From the NCBI GenBank assembly GCA_902557145.1, contig CACDYZ010000003.1, forward strand, positions 1 to 64,000: DNA of 64,000 bases, read 5' to 3'. Positions 54,084 to 63,773 of this stretch are shown here, in pieces (the stretch's first letter is position 1; each line of letters opens with the position of its first letter). Origin of the DNA: an uncultured Alphaproteobacteria bacterium. Its GTDB lineage: Bacteria > Pseudomonadota > Alphaproteobacteria > HIMB59. The position numbers and the translations under genes are program-made. The notes below the pieces were generated by a model. It was not told where the DNA came from and did no database searches. It worked only from the letters and a program-made list of their open reading frames with translations.

Positions 54084-54620
54084 ATGAGACTAGCTAACAC
54101 CGCAGATGAATATGGCTTAATCAGTAAATTGTTTCACTGGACAATGGCACTTCTTATGATCGCCACCTACCTTTTGGGTAAGAACTTAGAGAATAATTTT
54201 CAGTATTATTATGAGATATTAATTATTCATAATACCCTTGGTTTGTTAATACTTTTATTAGCTATTTTTCGGCTTAGCTGGAAATGGATTAATATAAGAC
54301 CAAAGCCTTTAGTTAATAATAAAATTTTAGTATATGCAGCTAAAACAACATATTTTTTTTTCTATTTAATATTTTTTATACAACCTATATCTGGCTATTT
54401 AGTGACAAACCTACAAGGCGATACTGTCATCTTTTTTAATATAGAACTGACTTCTATAATAGATGTGGACAGGGATTTGAGGTTTATATTCAGGCAAATG
54501 CATGAGTACACCAGCAATGTTGTTTTAGTCCTTTTTTTTATTCATTCAGGAGCAGCATTGATGCATCATTTTATTTTTAAAGATCACACTCTTAAGAGAA
54601 TGATGTTTTCAAAAAAATAA
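54084..54620 (+). CDS. Cytochrome b561
   Basis: A 178-residue integral membrane diheme protein with four helices. Histidines for heme occur in KLFHWTMALLM, IIHNTLGLL, RQMHEYTSNVV and FFIHSGAALMHHF, the bacterial CybB pattern. Such proteins move electrons from quinol or to quinone, for example superoxide:quinone oxidoreduction in E. coli. It is divergent from tupA with a short shared spacer and converges on the cysteine synthase gene. Confidence 0.92.
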   Translation: MRLANTADEYGLISKLFHWTMALLMIATYLLGKNLENNFQYYYEILIIHNTLGLLILLLAIFRLSWKWINIRPKPLVNNKILVYAAKTTYFFFYLIFFIQPISGYLVTNLQGDTVIFFNIELTSIIDVDRDLRFIFRQMHEYTSNVVLVLFFIHSGAALMHHFIFKDHTLKRMMFSKK

Positions 54621-54621
54621 A

Positions 54622-55614
54622 TTACAACCAATCAGGCACTGGAAGTTTCTTGGATAATAAGTAATTTTTGTTATACAATTTACTGAAATATTTATTTGCA
54701 TCGTCACATAAAATTGTAACAATGTTCTTTCCCGGCCCCATTTCTTTTGCCATTTCAATTGCCCCAGCTACGTTTACACCAGAACTAGAGCCGAGAAACA
54801 AACCCTCTGTTTTGACCATTTTGTATAAGAGTTCGAATGCTTTGTAGTCCGTGATGTGATATGAAAAATCAACAAGGGAAGGTTCTACGTTTTTGGTTAC
54901 TCTATACTGACCTATTCCCTCCGCTTCTGATGGCTCTCCTTTAACTTCTAGTTTTGAGAATTTAAAATAGTTATACATTTGAGCGCCTTGTGGATCTGTG
55001 CAGGCTATTTTAATATTTGAATTTAATTCTTTGAGCCCAATAGATGTACCTGCCAAAGTTCCTCCTGATCCTATAGCGCAAGTAAAGCCATCTACTTTTC
55101 CATCAAGCTGATTGAATATTTCTTTAGCTGTAGTTTTTGAATGAAATTTATAGTTTGCCGTATTATCAAATTGGTTAGCCCACATAACAGAGTTTTCTCC
55201 TTTTGATTGTAATTCCTCAACTAGTCTCTTAGATACATGTTGGTAATTACCTGGATCTGAGTAAGGTTTAGTAGCTACGACTTTGAGCTCTGCTCCCATG
55301 TTCCTTAAAATACTTTGCTTTTCCTCAGAGGCTCCATCAGGCATAACAATTATAGTTTTGTATCCCCTAGCATTATTAATCATTGTTAAGGCAATACCTG
55401 TATTTCCAAAGGTGCCCTCTACAACAGTGCCTCCGGGCTCTATTAAGTTCTTCTCCTCGGCATCAAGGATTATTCCCAGTGCTGTTCTGTCCTTAATAGA
55501 ACCGGCTGGGTTCATAAATTCTGCTTTTCCATAAATATTACACCCTGTAATTTCAGATGGATATTTGAGTTTAATCAGTGGCGTATTGCCAATAAAATCA
55601 ACTATATCTTTCAT
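54622..55614 (-). CDS. Cysteine synthase / cystathionine beta-synthase family enzyme
   Basis: A 330-residue PLP enzyme of fold type II. Visible are IGNTPLIKL, the PLP-lysine motif NPAGSIKDRTALG (Lys near 43), the substrate loop EGTFGNTGIAL and GSGGTLAGTS. It starts one base after the stop of the cystathionine gamma-lyase-like gene. It may make cysteine from O-acetylserine and sulfide (CysK) or, together with its neighbour, take homocysteine to cystathionine. The sequence alone does not settle which. Confidence 0.88.
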   Translation of the reverse strand: MKDIVDFIGNTPLIKLKYPSEITGCNIYGKAEFMNPAGSIKDRTALGIILDAEEKNLIEPGGTVVEGTFGNTGIALTMINNARGYKTIIVMPDGASEEKQSILRNMGAELKVVATKPYSDPGNYQHVSKRLVEELQSKGENSVMWANQFDNTANYKFHSKTTAKEIFNQLDGKVDGFTCAIGSGGTLAGTSIGLKELNSNIKIACTDPQGAQMYNYFKFSKLEVKGEPSEAEGIGQYRVTKNVEPSLVDFSYHITDYKAFELLYKMVKTEGLFLGSSSGVNVAGAIEMAKEMGPGKNIVTILCDDANKYFSKLYNKNYLLSKKLPVPDWL

Positions 55615-55615
55615 T

Positions 55616-56755
55616 TTAAATTTTAGACAGAGCTTGGTCTAAATCTGCAATCAAATCCTCAACATCCTCGATACCAACCGATACTCTTAACAATGTATCA
55701 GAAATACCTAATTTTTCTCTTATTGCAGGATCGATTGAGGCGTGAGTCATGATAGCAGGATGTTCTATTAAACTTTCAACTCCTCCTAAACTCTCTGCTA
55801 GGGTAAATATATTTAGATTTTTAAGAAAACTTTTTACTCCATCAATATTTGTATCGAGAATAAAAGACATCATTCCACCAAAACCATCCATTTGTTTTGC
55901 TGCAACTTCTTTATATCTTTCATCAATACCTGGAAAAAAAACTTTATTAATTTTAGAGTGGTTTGTTAAAAAATTAGATACGGCAATAGCGTTCTCGTTA
56001 TGCTGTTTCATTCTCACAGATAGTGTTTTGATACTTCTTGTTAGTAAATAACAATCGAAGGGTGAAGGAATAGCGCCAACTGCATTTTGAATATATGAAA
56101 TTTTCTCGGCATATTCTTTATTTTCTTTAATGACAATGGACCCTCCTACGATATCAGAATGGCCACCTAAATATTTTGTGGAGGAACTCACAACCATATC
56201 TGCTCCTAATTCAAGTGGTCTTTGATTGAAAGGAGAGGCAAATGTATTATCACAAATAACTGGTAAATTAAATTCACTTGCAATACTAACAGTATTTTTA
56301 ATATCAATAATTTTCATTAAAGGATTTGAGGGTGTTTCAACCCAAATGAATTTAGTATTTTCCTTTATTTCATCATTCCAGTTTACGTTTTTATCAAAAT
56401 CAATATAAGTTACTTCAATATCAGATTTTACTTTATCAAATAATCTACGTGTGCCTCCATAAACATCATCAGAGCAAATTATATGGAAGTTAGTACCAAA
56501 TAAATCGCAAACTGTATTTATTGCTGACATTCCAGATGCAAATGCAAAAGCTTTGTGACCAGACTCGATTTGTGCTAATAGTTTTTCTAATACATCTCTG
56601 GAAGGATTTTTTGTTCTAGCATATTCATATTCAAAGTTACCTGGTTCAATTTGTTTAAACGTTGATGAAAGATGGATCGGTGGCATGACTGCTCCGGTTT
56701 CTTTATCTGAACCATGTCCAGCATGAATTACTTTTGTGTTAAATTTTTTTTTCAC
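55616..56755 (-). CDS. Cystathionine gamma-lyase/gamma-synthase family enzyme
   Basis: A 379-residue PLP enzyme of the Cys/Met metabolism family. The start is GTG. Motifs: FASGMSAINTV, ETPSNPLMKIIDI, the PLP lysine in SSSTKYLGGHSD, and AESLGGVESLIEHPAIMTHAS. In that last stretch Glu occupies the position (LIEHP) where gamma-lyases have Glu and E. coli MetB has Ser, so I favour cystathionine gamma-lyase, making cysteine. The partner downstream could supply cystathionine. A MetB or MetZ role remains possible. Confidence 0.85.
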   Translation of the reverse strand: MKKKFNTKVIHAGHGSDKETGAVMPPIHLSSTFKQIEPGNFEYEYARTKNPSRDVLEKLLAQIESGHKAFAFASGMSAINTVCDLFGTNFHIICSDDVYGGTRRLFDKVKSDIEVTYIDFDKNVNWNDEIKENTKFIWVETPSNPLMKIIDIKNTVSIASEFNLPVICDNTFASPFNQRPLELGADMVVSSSTKYLGGHSDIVGGSIVIKENKEYAEKISYIQNAVGAIPSPFDCYLLTRSIKTLSVRMKQHNENAIAVSNFLTNHSKINKVFFPGIDERYKEVAAKQMDGFGGMMSFILDTNIDGVKSFLKNLNIFTLAESLGGVESLIEHPAIMTHASIDPAIREKLGISDTLLRVSVGIEDVEDLIADLDQALSKI

Positions 56756-56868
56756 AGCTCAATTTATAACCAATTAATTTTTAAATAACATCTATAACAA
56801 TATTTTTCTTATTTGACAGGCTTTTTTAAATTATAAAAAATCTGTTTCATATCAACCAAAATTAAAAT

Positions 56869-56874
56869 ATTATA
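56869..56874 (-). promoter_or_regulatory. -10 box candidate for the transsulfuration pair
   Basis: A consensus TATAAT lies on the minus strand 114 bases upstream of the GTG start of the gamma-lyase gene. No good -35 is seen at 17 bases. If used, the leader would be about 105 bases long and would not include the GC-rich element just upstream. Confidence 0.4.
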
Positions 56875-56879
56875 CCTGT

Positions 56880-56929
56880 CCCCTAGCCGCTTGGGTTGAG
56901 ACATTGTCGAGGAGGAAGGTGGCAAGGGG
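56880..56929. ncRNA. Candidate structured RNA or regulatory element, GC-rich
   Basis: In an AT-rich 225-base spacer a compact stem CCCC-TA-GCCGCTT pairs with AGGTGGC-AA-GGGG, enclosing a loop with GAGACATTGTCGAGGAGG (itself able to fold GACATTGTC). A separate GACAGG (56815-56820) can pair with CCTGTC (56875-56880). On the plus strand TTGACA lies at 56813-56818 with an imperfect -10. On the minus strand the element could be in a longer leader of the transsulfuration genes. No known riboswitch or small-RNA consensus fits. Strand undecided. Confidence 0.4.
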
Positions 56930-56980
56930 TAAAAATTCTTTATAAAACCAAAAGTCATTTTTAATATTTGTTGAAGAAAT

Positions 56981-57523
56981 TTAAGTTTCGTTCGAAATTA
57001 TCTGATTTAAACGATCAATTTTCATATCAACGGTTATATCGTTTGGCATCAGTCTTTTCATTTCTTTATAAACCTTAAATGCCTCTTCGTAGTTTTTATA
57101 ATAAATTAAAATTCTACTTAAGCCATCAAGAGCTCCGAAATGTCTGGGTTCTAAATACAAAGTAGCCTCTATATCTCTCATAGAGCTTTCATAGTCACCC
57201 ATCATAAAAAAAAATGTGGCTCTTTTATTATAAGCCTCTGCAAAGTCTGGTTCCTCTTGGATTATGAAATCTAAAGAAGCGATAGCATCTTTATAGTTTT
57301 TTGAACTGAAAAAATAAGGCATGTTATCCATGATTGTCTGAGCTTCAGAATTTTCAGTTATCAGCCATTCTTCCCAGATTTGAGATACTATGAGACTCTG
57401 TTCTTTGTAGCTCTTAACCTCATAAAGCTGACTAAATAAATCATCGAGTTTAGGACTGTTTTGATCTGCATAACTAACAGATAGGTTAAAAAGAAAAGTA
57501 AATATACCTATAAAAATTTTCAT
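56981..57523 (-). CDS. Secreted TPR-repeat protein
   Basis: A 180-residue protein with a signal peptide (KIFIGIFTFLFNLSVSYA) and about three tetratricopeptide repeats (KNYKDAIASLDFIIQEEPDFAEAYNKRATFFFMMGDYESSMRDIEATLYLEPRHF and a following one). Likely a periplasmic scaffold for protein contacts. Similar short TPR proteins are frequent in alphaproteobacteria; the partner is unknown. It is divergent from the DUF4864 gene. Confidence 0.82.
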   Translation of the reverse strand: MKIFIGIFTFLFNLSVSYADQNSPKLDDLFSQLYEVKSYKEQSLIVSQIWEEWLITENSEAQTIMDNMPYFFSSKNYKDAIASLDFIIQEEPDFAEAYNKRATFFFMMGDYESSMRDIEATLYLEPRHFGALDGLSRILIYYKNYEEAFKVYKEMKRLMPNDITVDMKIDRLNQIISNET

Positions 57524-57553
57524 CTACTTTGTAAAAATACGCATATAAATAGT

Positions 57554-57979
57554 ATGCAGTTTAAAAAAATATTTTATACAACCATATTTACATTTTTATT
57601 TAGCACACTATCAATTGCAGAAAGTATTGATAAAACTGAGTTTAGCGAAACACAAGCTATAATTGAAAGTCAACTAAAAGCCTTTATTAACAAAGATGCA
57701 GAAGGGGCTTTTTTTCATGCCTCTCCTTATATTAAAATGAGGTTTAATAACCCTCAAGATTTTATGAGCATGGTTGAGAACTACTATGAACCAGTTTATA
57801 ACCCAAAAAATTATTATTTCATGGAGTCAAAATTTTTTGAAGGATCAATTTATCACCAATTGCAAATAATCTCTCAAGACAATGTTTCTTATCTAGCAAT
57901 GTACTCGCTAGTTAAAGATAATGGGGAATGGAAAATATCAGGGTGTTCTATTTACCCAATGAACCAGCAATCAATTTAG
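57554..57979 (+). CDS. Secreted DUF4864 protein
   Basis: A 141-residue protein with a signal peptide (FKKIFYTTIFTFLFSTLSIAE) and the DUF4864 pattern: IIESQLKAFINKDAEGAFFHASPYIKMRFNNPQDFMSMVENYYEPVYNP. The domain is an NTF2-like relative found in proteobacteria, function unknown. Its 3' end overlaps the convergent EamA gene by nine bases. Confidence 0.85.
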   Translation: MQFKKIFYTTIFTFLFSTLSIAESIDKTEFSETQAIIESQLKAFINKDAEGAFFHASPYIKMRFNNPQDFMSMVENYYEPVYNPKNYYFMESKFFEGSIYHQLQIISQDNVSYLAMYSLVKDNGEWKISGCSIYPMNQQSI

Positions 57980-58843
57980 TTTTTTTAATTTAGAATAAAT
58001 CAAATAGCCCGAGATAATCACTAAAATGGCTCCTAATATTTCAATTATTGAAGGATAATGATTAAAAACAACAATGCTTATTACTATCCCAAAAATTATC
58101 TGTGAGTAATGTGTGATACTAAAAAATGAGGCTTCAATCCTTCTAAGGGAATAAATTAAGATCATCATTGCAACGCCATCAATCAAACCGGCACTTATCA
58201 TTATTAAAAAATCGTTCATAGCAATATCTTTATAATGATTAATTGAAAATATTGTAAAAATTATACCAGCAGTAGCCATACTATAAAAAGTTAAAGCCAT
58301 AGTTCTCTCGGACTTCCCGTATACTCGAACAGTAAAGTCTAAACACGCTAATGATATTACTCCTAAGACTAAAAAAATAACTCCTAAAGAATTAAATCCT
58401 GCATTTAAACTAAAACCTGAGACCATAAAAACTGCTATCATTGCAAGTATTAAAGAAATTATTTTTGAAAGATAAATACTTTCTTTCAATATTACTATCC
58501 CCATTATTGAAAGGAGCACTGGAGCTGACAAAATTATTGGGTAAGCTATAGATAATGGTAGAAGAATTATTCCCTTAACTACAAAATAGTAAGTTAAAGT
58601 CATTAAAATTCCCCTGACAAAGTGGAGTCTATAATTTTTAGTTTTTATTTCTGCAAAACTCTTTCTATACAGCAAGTAAATTAAAACTGGAATTAAAGCA
58701 GAGAAGCTAGCTATTGAAAAAATAACTGTATCTTTATAAAGATCACCAATTAGTTTTATGATTGTGTCTGCAACGGAAAATAATAAAAAAGCAAAAGTAC
58801 CTAGAATATATATTAAGTGTTTTTTACTCTCTAATTGAGACAT
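57971..58843 (-). CDS. EamA-family (DMT) transporter
   Basis: A 290-residue protein with ten hydrophobic helices arranged as two EamA repeats (first FLLFSVADTIIKLIG..., second VIFLVLGVISLACLDFTVRVYG...). The family exports or imports small metabolites; the substrate cannot be read. It overlaps the end of the upstream GPH/MFS transporter by 20 bases, so they are likely co-expressed. Confidence 0.88.
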   Translation of the reverse strand: MSQLESKKHLIYILGTFAFLLFSVADTIIKLIGDLYKDTVIFSIASFSALIPVLIYLLYRKSFAEIKTKNYRLHFVRGILMTLTYYFVVKGIILLPLSIAYPIILSAPVLLSIMGIVILKESIYLSKIISLILAMIAVFMVSGFSLNAGFNSLGVIFLVLGVISLACLDFTVRVYGKSERTMALTFYSMATAGIIFTIFSINHYKDIAMNDFLIMISAGLIDGVAMMILIYSLRRIEASFFSITHYSQIIFGIVISIVVFNHYPSIIEILGAILVIISGYLIYSKLKKLN

Positions 58844-60095
58844 GGAATTTACTTCTATATCTCATTACCAAGAGTAATACGAACAATTTAATAATCAGTG
58901 GAATAAAAAAATAAAATATCATTATATTGGGAATATTGGGGTGTAATGAGAAATTAATAGACTGTAAATAGCCATAACCAGTTAATGCGATGCCTGCAGC
59001 GATACCAATGGCTGCTTTCTTAATTATTGAGAAGAATGAAGTAAAGATCTGAGATAAACGATTGTCATTATTTTGATCAAGAATGTCTGCTAATTCAATT
59101 TGAGGTATAATAAGATCAATTCCAATCCCAATACCAGTGATTAATATGACAAACAAATATATTTGCCAACTGTTGCTATTTGTAAAAATAACAAAAAGAA
59201 AGCCAAATATAGTTAGGCTAGTACCAAACTGAAGAAGAAACATATTTGAAAATTTTCTTCCGTACAAATACCAGAAAGGTGTAGAGATCAACGTTATTAA
59301 AAAATATAAAATTAATAAATATCCTGCATATTCAGTAAGCCCTAAATATTCTGAAACGAATATAATAAATAAATTTGCAGTAAAATTATTAGCAAGTAAG
59401 TTAAAAAATGTTATATAGGAGAAAGATACAATCTTTTTGTTTTTTTCTATAAATGATTTTAGTTGTACCCAAGAAATTTCGTTTGACTTATAATTTAGCT
59501 CGTCGTCATAAAATAAATAAAAAATTAATCCCCCTTTAATAGCTAAGATAATAAAAATTAATCCACTTATTTTTATTACGTTCGGGTTTAACAAATCAAC
59601 ACCCTGAAGTTTTGAAATGACAGCAGGAATAATTAGAGCTGATAATACTCCTAAAATTGCAAATATTTCTTTAATTGCAGCTAAACGGAATCTTTTTTTA
59701 AGAATTTTTTTTTGATCTATTACAATTGAGTCATAAGGAATAATTGCAATTGAGTAACTAACCAAAGCTAAATTATAAAAGAAAATGAAAAAATAAATGT
59801 TATCTGATTGAATAACATAAAGACCAAACAGTGAAAAAATAAATACTATTATACCAAGAAGGATTTGGTTTTTTTTTGAGCGACCTGAAATAATTCTTTT
59901 TTCTGATAGGTAGCCAATTAAAAAGTCTGAAATAACATCAAACAATCTAGATATTAATATTACTAAACCAATAACACTTAAGGGGATGCCTATTGATAAA
60001 TTGTAAAATGTTGGCAAAAAAATAAATAATAATAAAAAACTTCCAGCAAGATAAAATGATTGAAAACTATAGGATAAAATGGATTTAAGGTTCAT
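58824..60095 (-). CDS. MFS transporter, GPH (MelB-like) type
   Basis: A 423-residue protein with about twelve membrane helices. The motif DVISDFLIGYLSEKRIISGRSKKNQILLG corresponds to the conserved loop 2-3 region (DxxxDPxxGxxSD.T) of the glycoside-pentoside-hexuronide family, with the Pro replaced. GPH carriers usually move sugars with sodium or protons; some bacterial members carry other solutes. It pairs with the EamA gene. Confidence 0.83.
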   Translation of the reverse strand: MNLKSILSYSFQSFYLAGSFLLLFIFLPTFYNLSIGIPLSVIGLVILISRLFDVISDFLIGYLSEKRIISGRSKKNQILLGIIVFIFSLFGLYVIQSDNIYFFIFFYNLALVSYSIAIIPYDSIVIDQKKILKKRFRLAAIKEIFAILGVLSALIIPAVISKLQGVDLLNPNVIKISGLIFIILAIKGGLIFYLFYDDELNYKSNEISWVQLKSFIEKNKKIVSFSYITFFNLLANNFTANLFIIFVSEYLGLTEYAGYLLILYFLITLISTPFWYLYGRKFSNMFLLQFGTSLTIFGFLFVIFTNSNSWQIYLFVILITGIGIGIDLIIPQIELADILDQNNDNRLSQIFTSFFSIIKKAAIGIAAGIALTGYGYLQSINFSLHPNIPNIMIFYFFIPLIIKLFVLLLVMRYRSKFHVSIRE

Positions 60096-60185
60096 TTCTA
60101 GATTTTTTGTGTTTGAACAACTTTGACTATATCAAAATATTAACTAGTGTTCAGTTAGCATTCATGCGGGGGCTGATTCGGTATT

Positions 60186-60701
60186 TCACTTTCCTCCTCT
60201 ATATGTCGAGTCAGCCATTCCTTTATACTCTATATCTAGTATCTGCTTCTTAATTTTTTTTCCCCACATATACTCGCCAAGATTTCCACTTTTCGTTACT
60301 ACTCTATGACATGGGACTAATAAACCCACAGGGTTCTTCCCAACCGCAGATGCAATAGCTCTCACAGCTTTTGGTTTTTTTATCTTTATAGCAAGATCAG
60401 AATAAGAAATTGTTTTACCATAAGGAATTTTTAAAATCTCCTTCCATACTTTTTTTTGTAATGGCGTTCCGTTAATAAATTTTATTTTAAGATGTAATGG
60501 TTTTTGAATTTTTCCTTTGAATAACTCAGATATAAAAATATTAACTTTGCTAAAGATCAATCCTTTACTTGGATTGTAAAGTTTTATGATACTCTTAGTT
60601 CTTATATCATTATATTTAATTAAATAATGAATACCTTTTGGGCTATCTAGAACAAAAAACTTACTGATTGGTGTTTCGATAAAATCAAAACAATAACTCA
60701 T
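60186..60701 (-). CDS. ogt: Methylated-DNA--protein-cysteine methyltransferase
   Basis: DNA repair protein that takes the methyl group from O6-methylguanine onto its own cysteine. The 171 residues contain the acceptor motif LLVPCHRVV, preceded by the helix-turn-helix KIPYGKTISYSDLAIKIKKPKAVRAIASAVGKNP and followed by LGEYMWG. Its start overlaps the dnaJ stop by one base, so it rides on the chaperone operon. Confidence 0.94.
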   Translation of the reverse strand: MSYCFDFIETPISKFFVLDSPKGIHYLIKYNDIRTKSIIKLYNPSKGLIFSKVNIFISELFKGKIQKPLHLKIKFINGTPLQKKVWKEILKIPYGKTISYSDLAIKIKKPKAVRAIASAVGKNPVGLLVPCHRVVTKSGNLGEYMWGKKIKKQILDIEYKGMADSTYRGGK

Positions 60702-61780
60702 TAATTAAACATTTTTTTTACTTTGTCGAAAAATCCCTCTGTCATTGTTGAATTTTTCTTGGTAAGTGTGTCATTAAATTTATTTAGAATTTTTTCTTGA
60801 TCTGCTGATAAATTTACTGGGGTTTCAGCATGCACTCTAACAATCATATCCCCTCTAGTTTTTGCTCTTAATATACTCATGCCCTTACCTTTTATTCTTA
60901 GTTTGTGTCCCGACTGCATTCCCTTAGGAATTGAGACGTTAACCATTTTTTTTTCTATTGTAGGAACTTCAATATTACCGCCCAAAGTGGCAGTAGTAAA
61001 AGGTATAGCAACATCACATATAATGTTATCTCGCTCTCTTTGAAAAAGTTTGTGGTTATTTACATTGATAAAAACATAAAGGTCACCGTATGTGCCCCCT
61101 CTTTCACCGGCCTCTCCCTCTCCACTCATTCTTATTCTGTTACCAGTTTCAACCCCTGCAGGGATTTTAATTTGCAGTTTCTTATTTTGTTTTACTCTAC
61201 CCGTATTACTACATTTTGAGCATCGGCCCTTCATTTCTTGGCCTGTTCCACCACATCTTCCACAAGTTCTCTCCATAGAAAAAAAGCCACTTTGTGTTCT
61301 AACTTTTCCATATCCTTGGCAAGTAGAGCAACTTTTATAACTGTGTTGTTCGGGACAATTAATCATTTTAGGTATAGTTACGTCCAATGCTTTTCCAGCA
61401 AAAGCTTCCTCTAAGTCGATTGTGATATCGTAACGTAAGTCATCGCCTCTACTTTCGCGCTGCCCACCTTCACCAAAGGCACCAAATATATCCTCAAAAA
61501 TATCTGAAAATCCACCAAAGCCCTGCTGTCCAAACCCACCAGCTCCACCGCCGCCCTGTTCAAAAGCAGCATGACCAAATTGATCGTATGTTTGTCTTTT
61601 TTTGGGGTCTTTTAAAATTTCGTAAGCTTGGCTTACATCTTTAAATTTTTGTTCAGCGGAAGCATCGCCCTGATTACGATCAGGATGATATTTCATTGCT
61701 AATTTACGGTAGGCACTTTTTATATCATTGTCACTAGCTTCACGGGATATACCTAGAGTGTCATAAAAATCCTCAGCCAT
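60701..61780 (-). CDS. dnaJ: Chaperone DnaJ
   Basis: Hsp40 co-chaperone that delivers substrates to DnaK and stimulates its ATPase. The 359 residues have the J domain (YDTLGISREASDNDIKSAYRKLAMKYHPDRN, with HPD), a Gly/Phe region (about 75-110), the zinc-finger domain and the C-terminal substrate-binding domains. The zinc region keeps CSTCQGYG, CGRCGGTG and CSKCSNTG, but the first repeat reads CPEQHSYKSC, so the first CxxCxGxG is altered. It follows dnaK by 23 bases. Confidence 0.95.
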   Translation of the reverse strand: MAEDFYDTLGISREASDNDIKSAYRKLAMKYHPDRNQGDASAEQKFKDVSQAYEILKDPKKRQTYDQFGHAAFEQGGGGAGGFGQQGFGGFSDIFEDIFGAFGEGGQRESRGDDLRYDITIDLEEAFAGKALDVTIPKMINCPEQHSYKSCSTCQGYGKVRTQSGFFSMERTCGRCGGTGQEMKGRCSKCSNTGRVKQNKKLQIKIPAGVETGNRIRMSGEGEAGERGGTYGDLYVFINVNNHKLFQRERDNIICDVAIPFTTATLGGNIEVPTIEKKMVNVSIPKGMQSGHKLRIKGKGMSILRAKTRGDMIVRVHAETPVNLSADQEKILNKFNDTLTKKNSTMTEGFFDKVKKMFN

Positions 61781-61803
61781 AATAAATTAACGCAAGCTAA
61801 GAT

Positions 61804-63735
61804 TTACTGTCCGCTTGCTTTTTTATCGTCGTCTACTTCTTCGTAATCAGCATCGATAACATCATCTTCATTTTTATTTTCATCAGATTTATTTTCTTGC
61901 TGTGGTTGCTCTGCACCAGGCGCTTCAGTTGATTGCTGGTCCTTGTACATCGCTTCACCCATCTTCATGGATGATTGAGTAAGATCTTGTGTTTTTTGCT
62001 TTATAGCTTCAGCATCATTTTTTTCAAGAGCTTCTTTTAAATCTTTCAAGTCAGCTTCTATCTTAGACTTATCTTCAGGACTTATTTTATCGCCATGCTC
62101 TTTGATATTCTTTTCAACTTGGAAAACTAAACTGTCTGCTTGGTTTTTAACATCAACTTCTTCTCTTTTTTTCTTATCTGTTTCTGCGTTAGCCTCTGCA
62201 TCTTTTACCATTTTGTCGATCTCTTCATCTGATAAACCTCCGGATGCTTGAATTTTAATCTGCTGTTCTTTTCCTGTGGATTTATCTTTTGCAGACACAT
62301 TGACAATACCATTGGCATCGATGTCAAATGTTACTTCAATTTGAGGGGTTCCTCTTGGCGCTGGGGGTATGCCAACTAGATCAAATTGACCGAGAAGCTT
62401 ATTATCAGCAGCCATTTCTCTTTCACCTTGGAAAACCCTTATAGTTACTGCATTTTGATTGTCTTCTGCAGTAGAAAAGACCTGACTTTTTTTTGTTGGA
62501 ACAGTGGTATTTCTCTCGATTAACTTGGTAAATACTCCTCCTAATGTTTCAATACCAAGTGAAAGTGGTGTTACATCTAAAAGCAATACATCTTTTACAT
62601 CACCTTGAAGAACACCTGCTTGAATTGCAGCACCCATGGCTACAACCTCATCGGGGTTAACACCTTTACTTGGGTCTTTCCCAAAAAAGTTCTTAACAAT
62701 TTCAGTTACCTTAGGCATTCTTGTCATTCCACCAACTAAGATCACATCATTAATATCGCCTGCTGAAAGGCCTGCATCGCTTAAGGCTTTTTTACAAGGT
62801 TCAATGGTGCTCTGAAGAAGGTCATCAACCAGCTCTTCAAGTTTAGCTCTTGTCAATTTTACATTTAAGTGTTTTGGCCCAGATTGATCTGCTGTAACAA
62901 AAGGCAAGTTAACATCTGTTTGTGTAGAACTTGAAAGTTCGATCTTTGCTTTTTCAGCTGCCTCTTTTAAACGTTGTAATGCTAATTTATCGTTTTTTAA
63001 ATCTATGCCTTGCTCTTTTTTAAATTCACTAGCTAAGAAATCAATTATTCTTAAATCAAAATCCTCTCCACCTAAGTGGGTGTCACCATTAGTGGACTTA
63101 ACCTCAAATACACCATCTCCTACTTCTAGAATTGATACATCAAAAGTACCACCACCTAAATCATAGACAACTACTGTACCTGATTGTTTTTTATCTAATC
63201 CATATGCTAGGGAAGCAGCTGTTGGTTCATTAATAATTCTTAAAACTTCTAGTCCAGCTATTTTACCAGCATCTTTTGTTGCTTGTCTTTGTGCATCATT
63301 AAAGTAAGCGGGAACGGTTATTACCGCTTGAGTAATTGTTTCCCCTGTATAAGACTCAGCTGTTTCTTTCATTTTTTGGAGAATGAAAGCAGAGATTTGG
63401 CTAGGACTATATTTTTCACCCTGTGCTTCGACCCATGCATCTCCGTTATTACCTTTGATAATCTTAAAAGGAGATAAGCCTAAATCCTTTTGAACAGTGT
63501 CGTCTTCAAAACTTCGGCCTATAAATCTTTTTACAGCATATAATGTATTTTCCGGATTGGTAACAGCTTGCCTTTTTGCTGATTGACCAATTAACTTTTC
63601 ACTTTCTGTAAAAGCTACAACAGAAGGTGTTGTTCTAGCACCTTCAGAATTCTCTATTACTTTTGGATTCTTACCATCCATAATTGCCACGCAAGAGTTT
63701 GTGGTACCTAAATCAATTCCAATAACTTTAGCCAT
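61804..63735 (-). CDS. dnaK: Chaperone DnaK (Hsp70)
   Basis: ATP-driven protein-folding chaperone. The 643 residues start with [19 protein letters not shown] and contain [39 protein letters not shown] and [12 protein letters not shown], followed by the substrate-binding domain and a disordered acidic tail ending [12 protein letters not shown]. An AGGA Shine-Dalgarno precedes the ATG and a sigma-32 type promoter lies about 40 bases upstream, between grpE and dnaK. Confidence 0.98.
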   Translation of the reverse strand: MAKVIGIDLGTTNSCVAIMDGKNPKVIENSEGARTTPSVVAFTESEKLIGQSAKRQAVTNPENTLYAVKRFIGRSFEDDTVQKDLGLSPFKIIKGNNGDAWVEAQGEKYSPSQISAFILQKMKETAESYTGETITQAVITVPAYFNDAQRQATKDAGKIAGLEVLRIINEPTAASLAYGLDKKQSGTVVVYDLGGGTFDVSILEVGDGVFEVKSTNGDTHLGGEDFDLRIIDFLASEFKKEQGIDLKNDKLALQRLKEAAEKAKIELSSSTQTDVNLPFVTADQSGPKHLNVKLTRAKLEELVDDLLQSTIEPCKKALSDAGLSAGDINDVILVGGMTRMPKVTEIVKNFFGKDPSKGVNPDEVVAMGAAIQAGVLQGDVKDVLLLDVTPLSLGIETLGGVFTKLIERNTTVPTKKSQVFSTAEDNQNAVTIRVFQGEREMAADNKLLGQFDLVGIPPAPRGTPQIEVTFDIDANGIVNVSAKDKSTGKEQQIKIQASGGLSDEEIDKMVKDAEANAETDKKKREEVDVKNQADSLVFQVEKNIKEHGDKISPEDKSKIEADLKDLKEALEKNDAEAIKQKTQDLTQSSMKMGEAMYKDQQSTEAPGAEQPQQENKSDENKNEDDVIDADYEEVDDDKKASGQ

Positions 63736-63773
63736 TTTATGTTCCTACTTTTAAAATAAATAATCTTCTATTT

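Noticed and set aside
60168-60179. GGGGGCTGATTC resembles the 5' end of tmRNA
   Set aside because: Only about 12 bases match. The following DNA is the coding end of ogt, there is no tag frame and no T-arm or CCA nearby. Probably chance.
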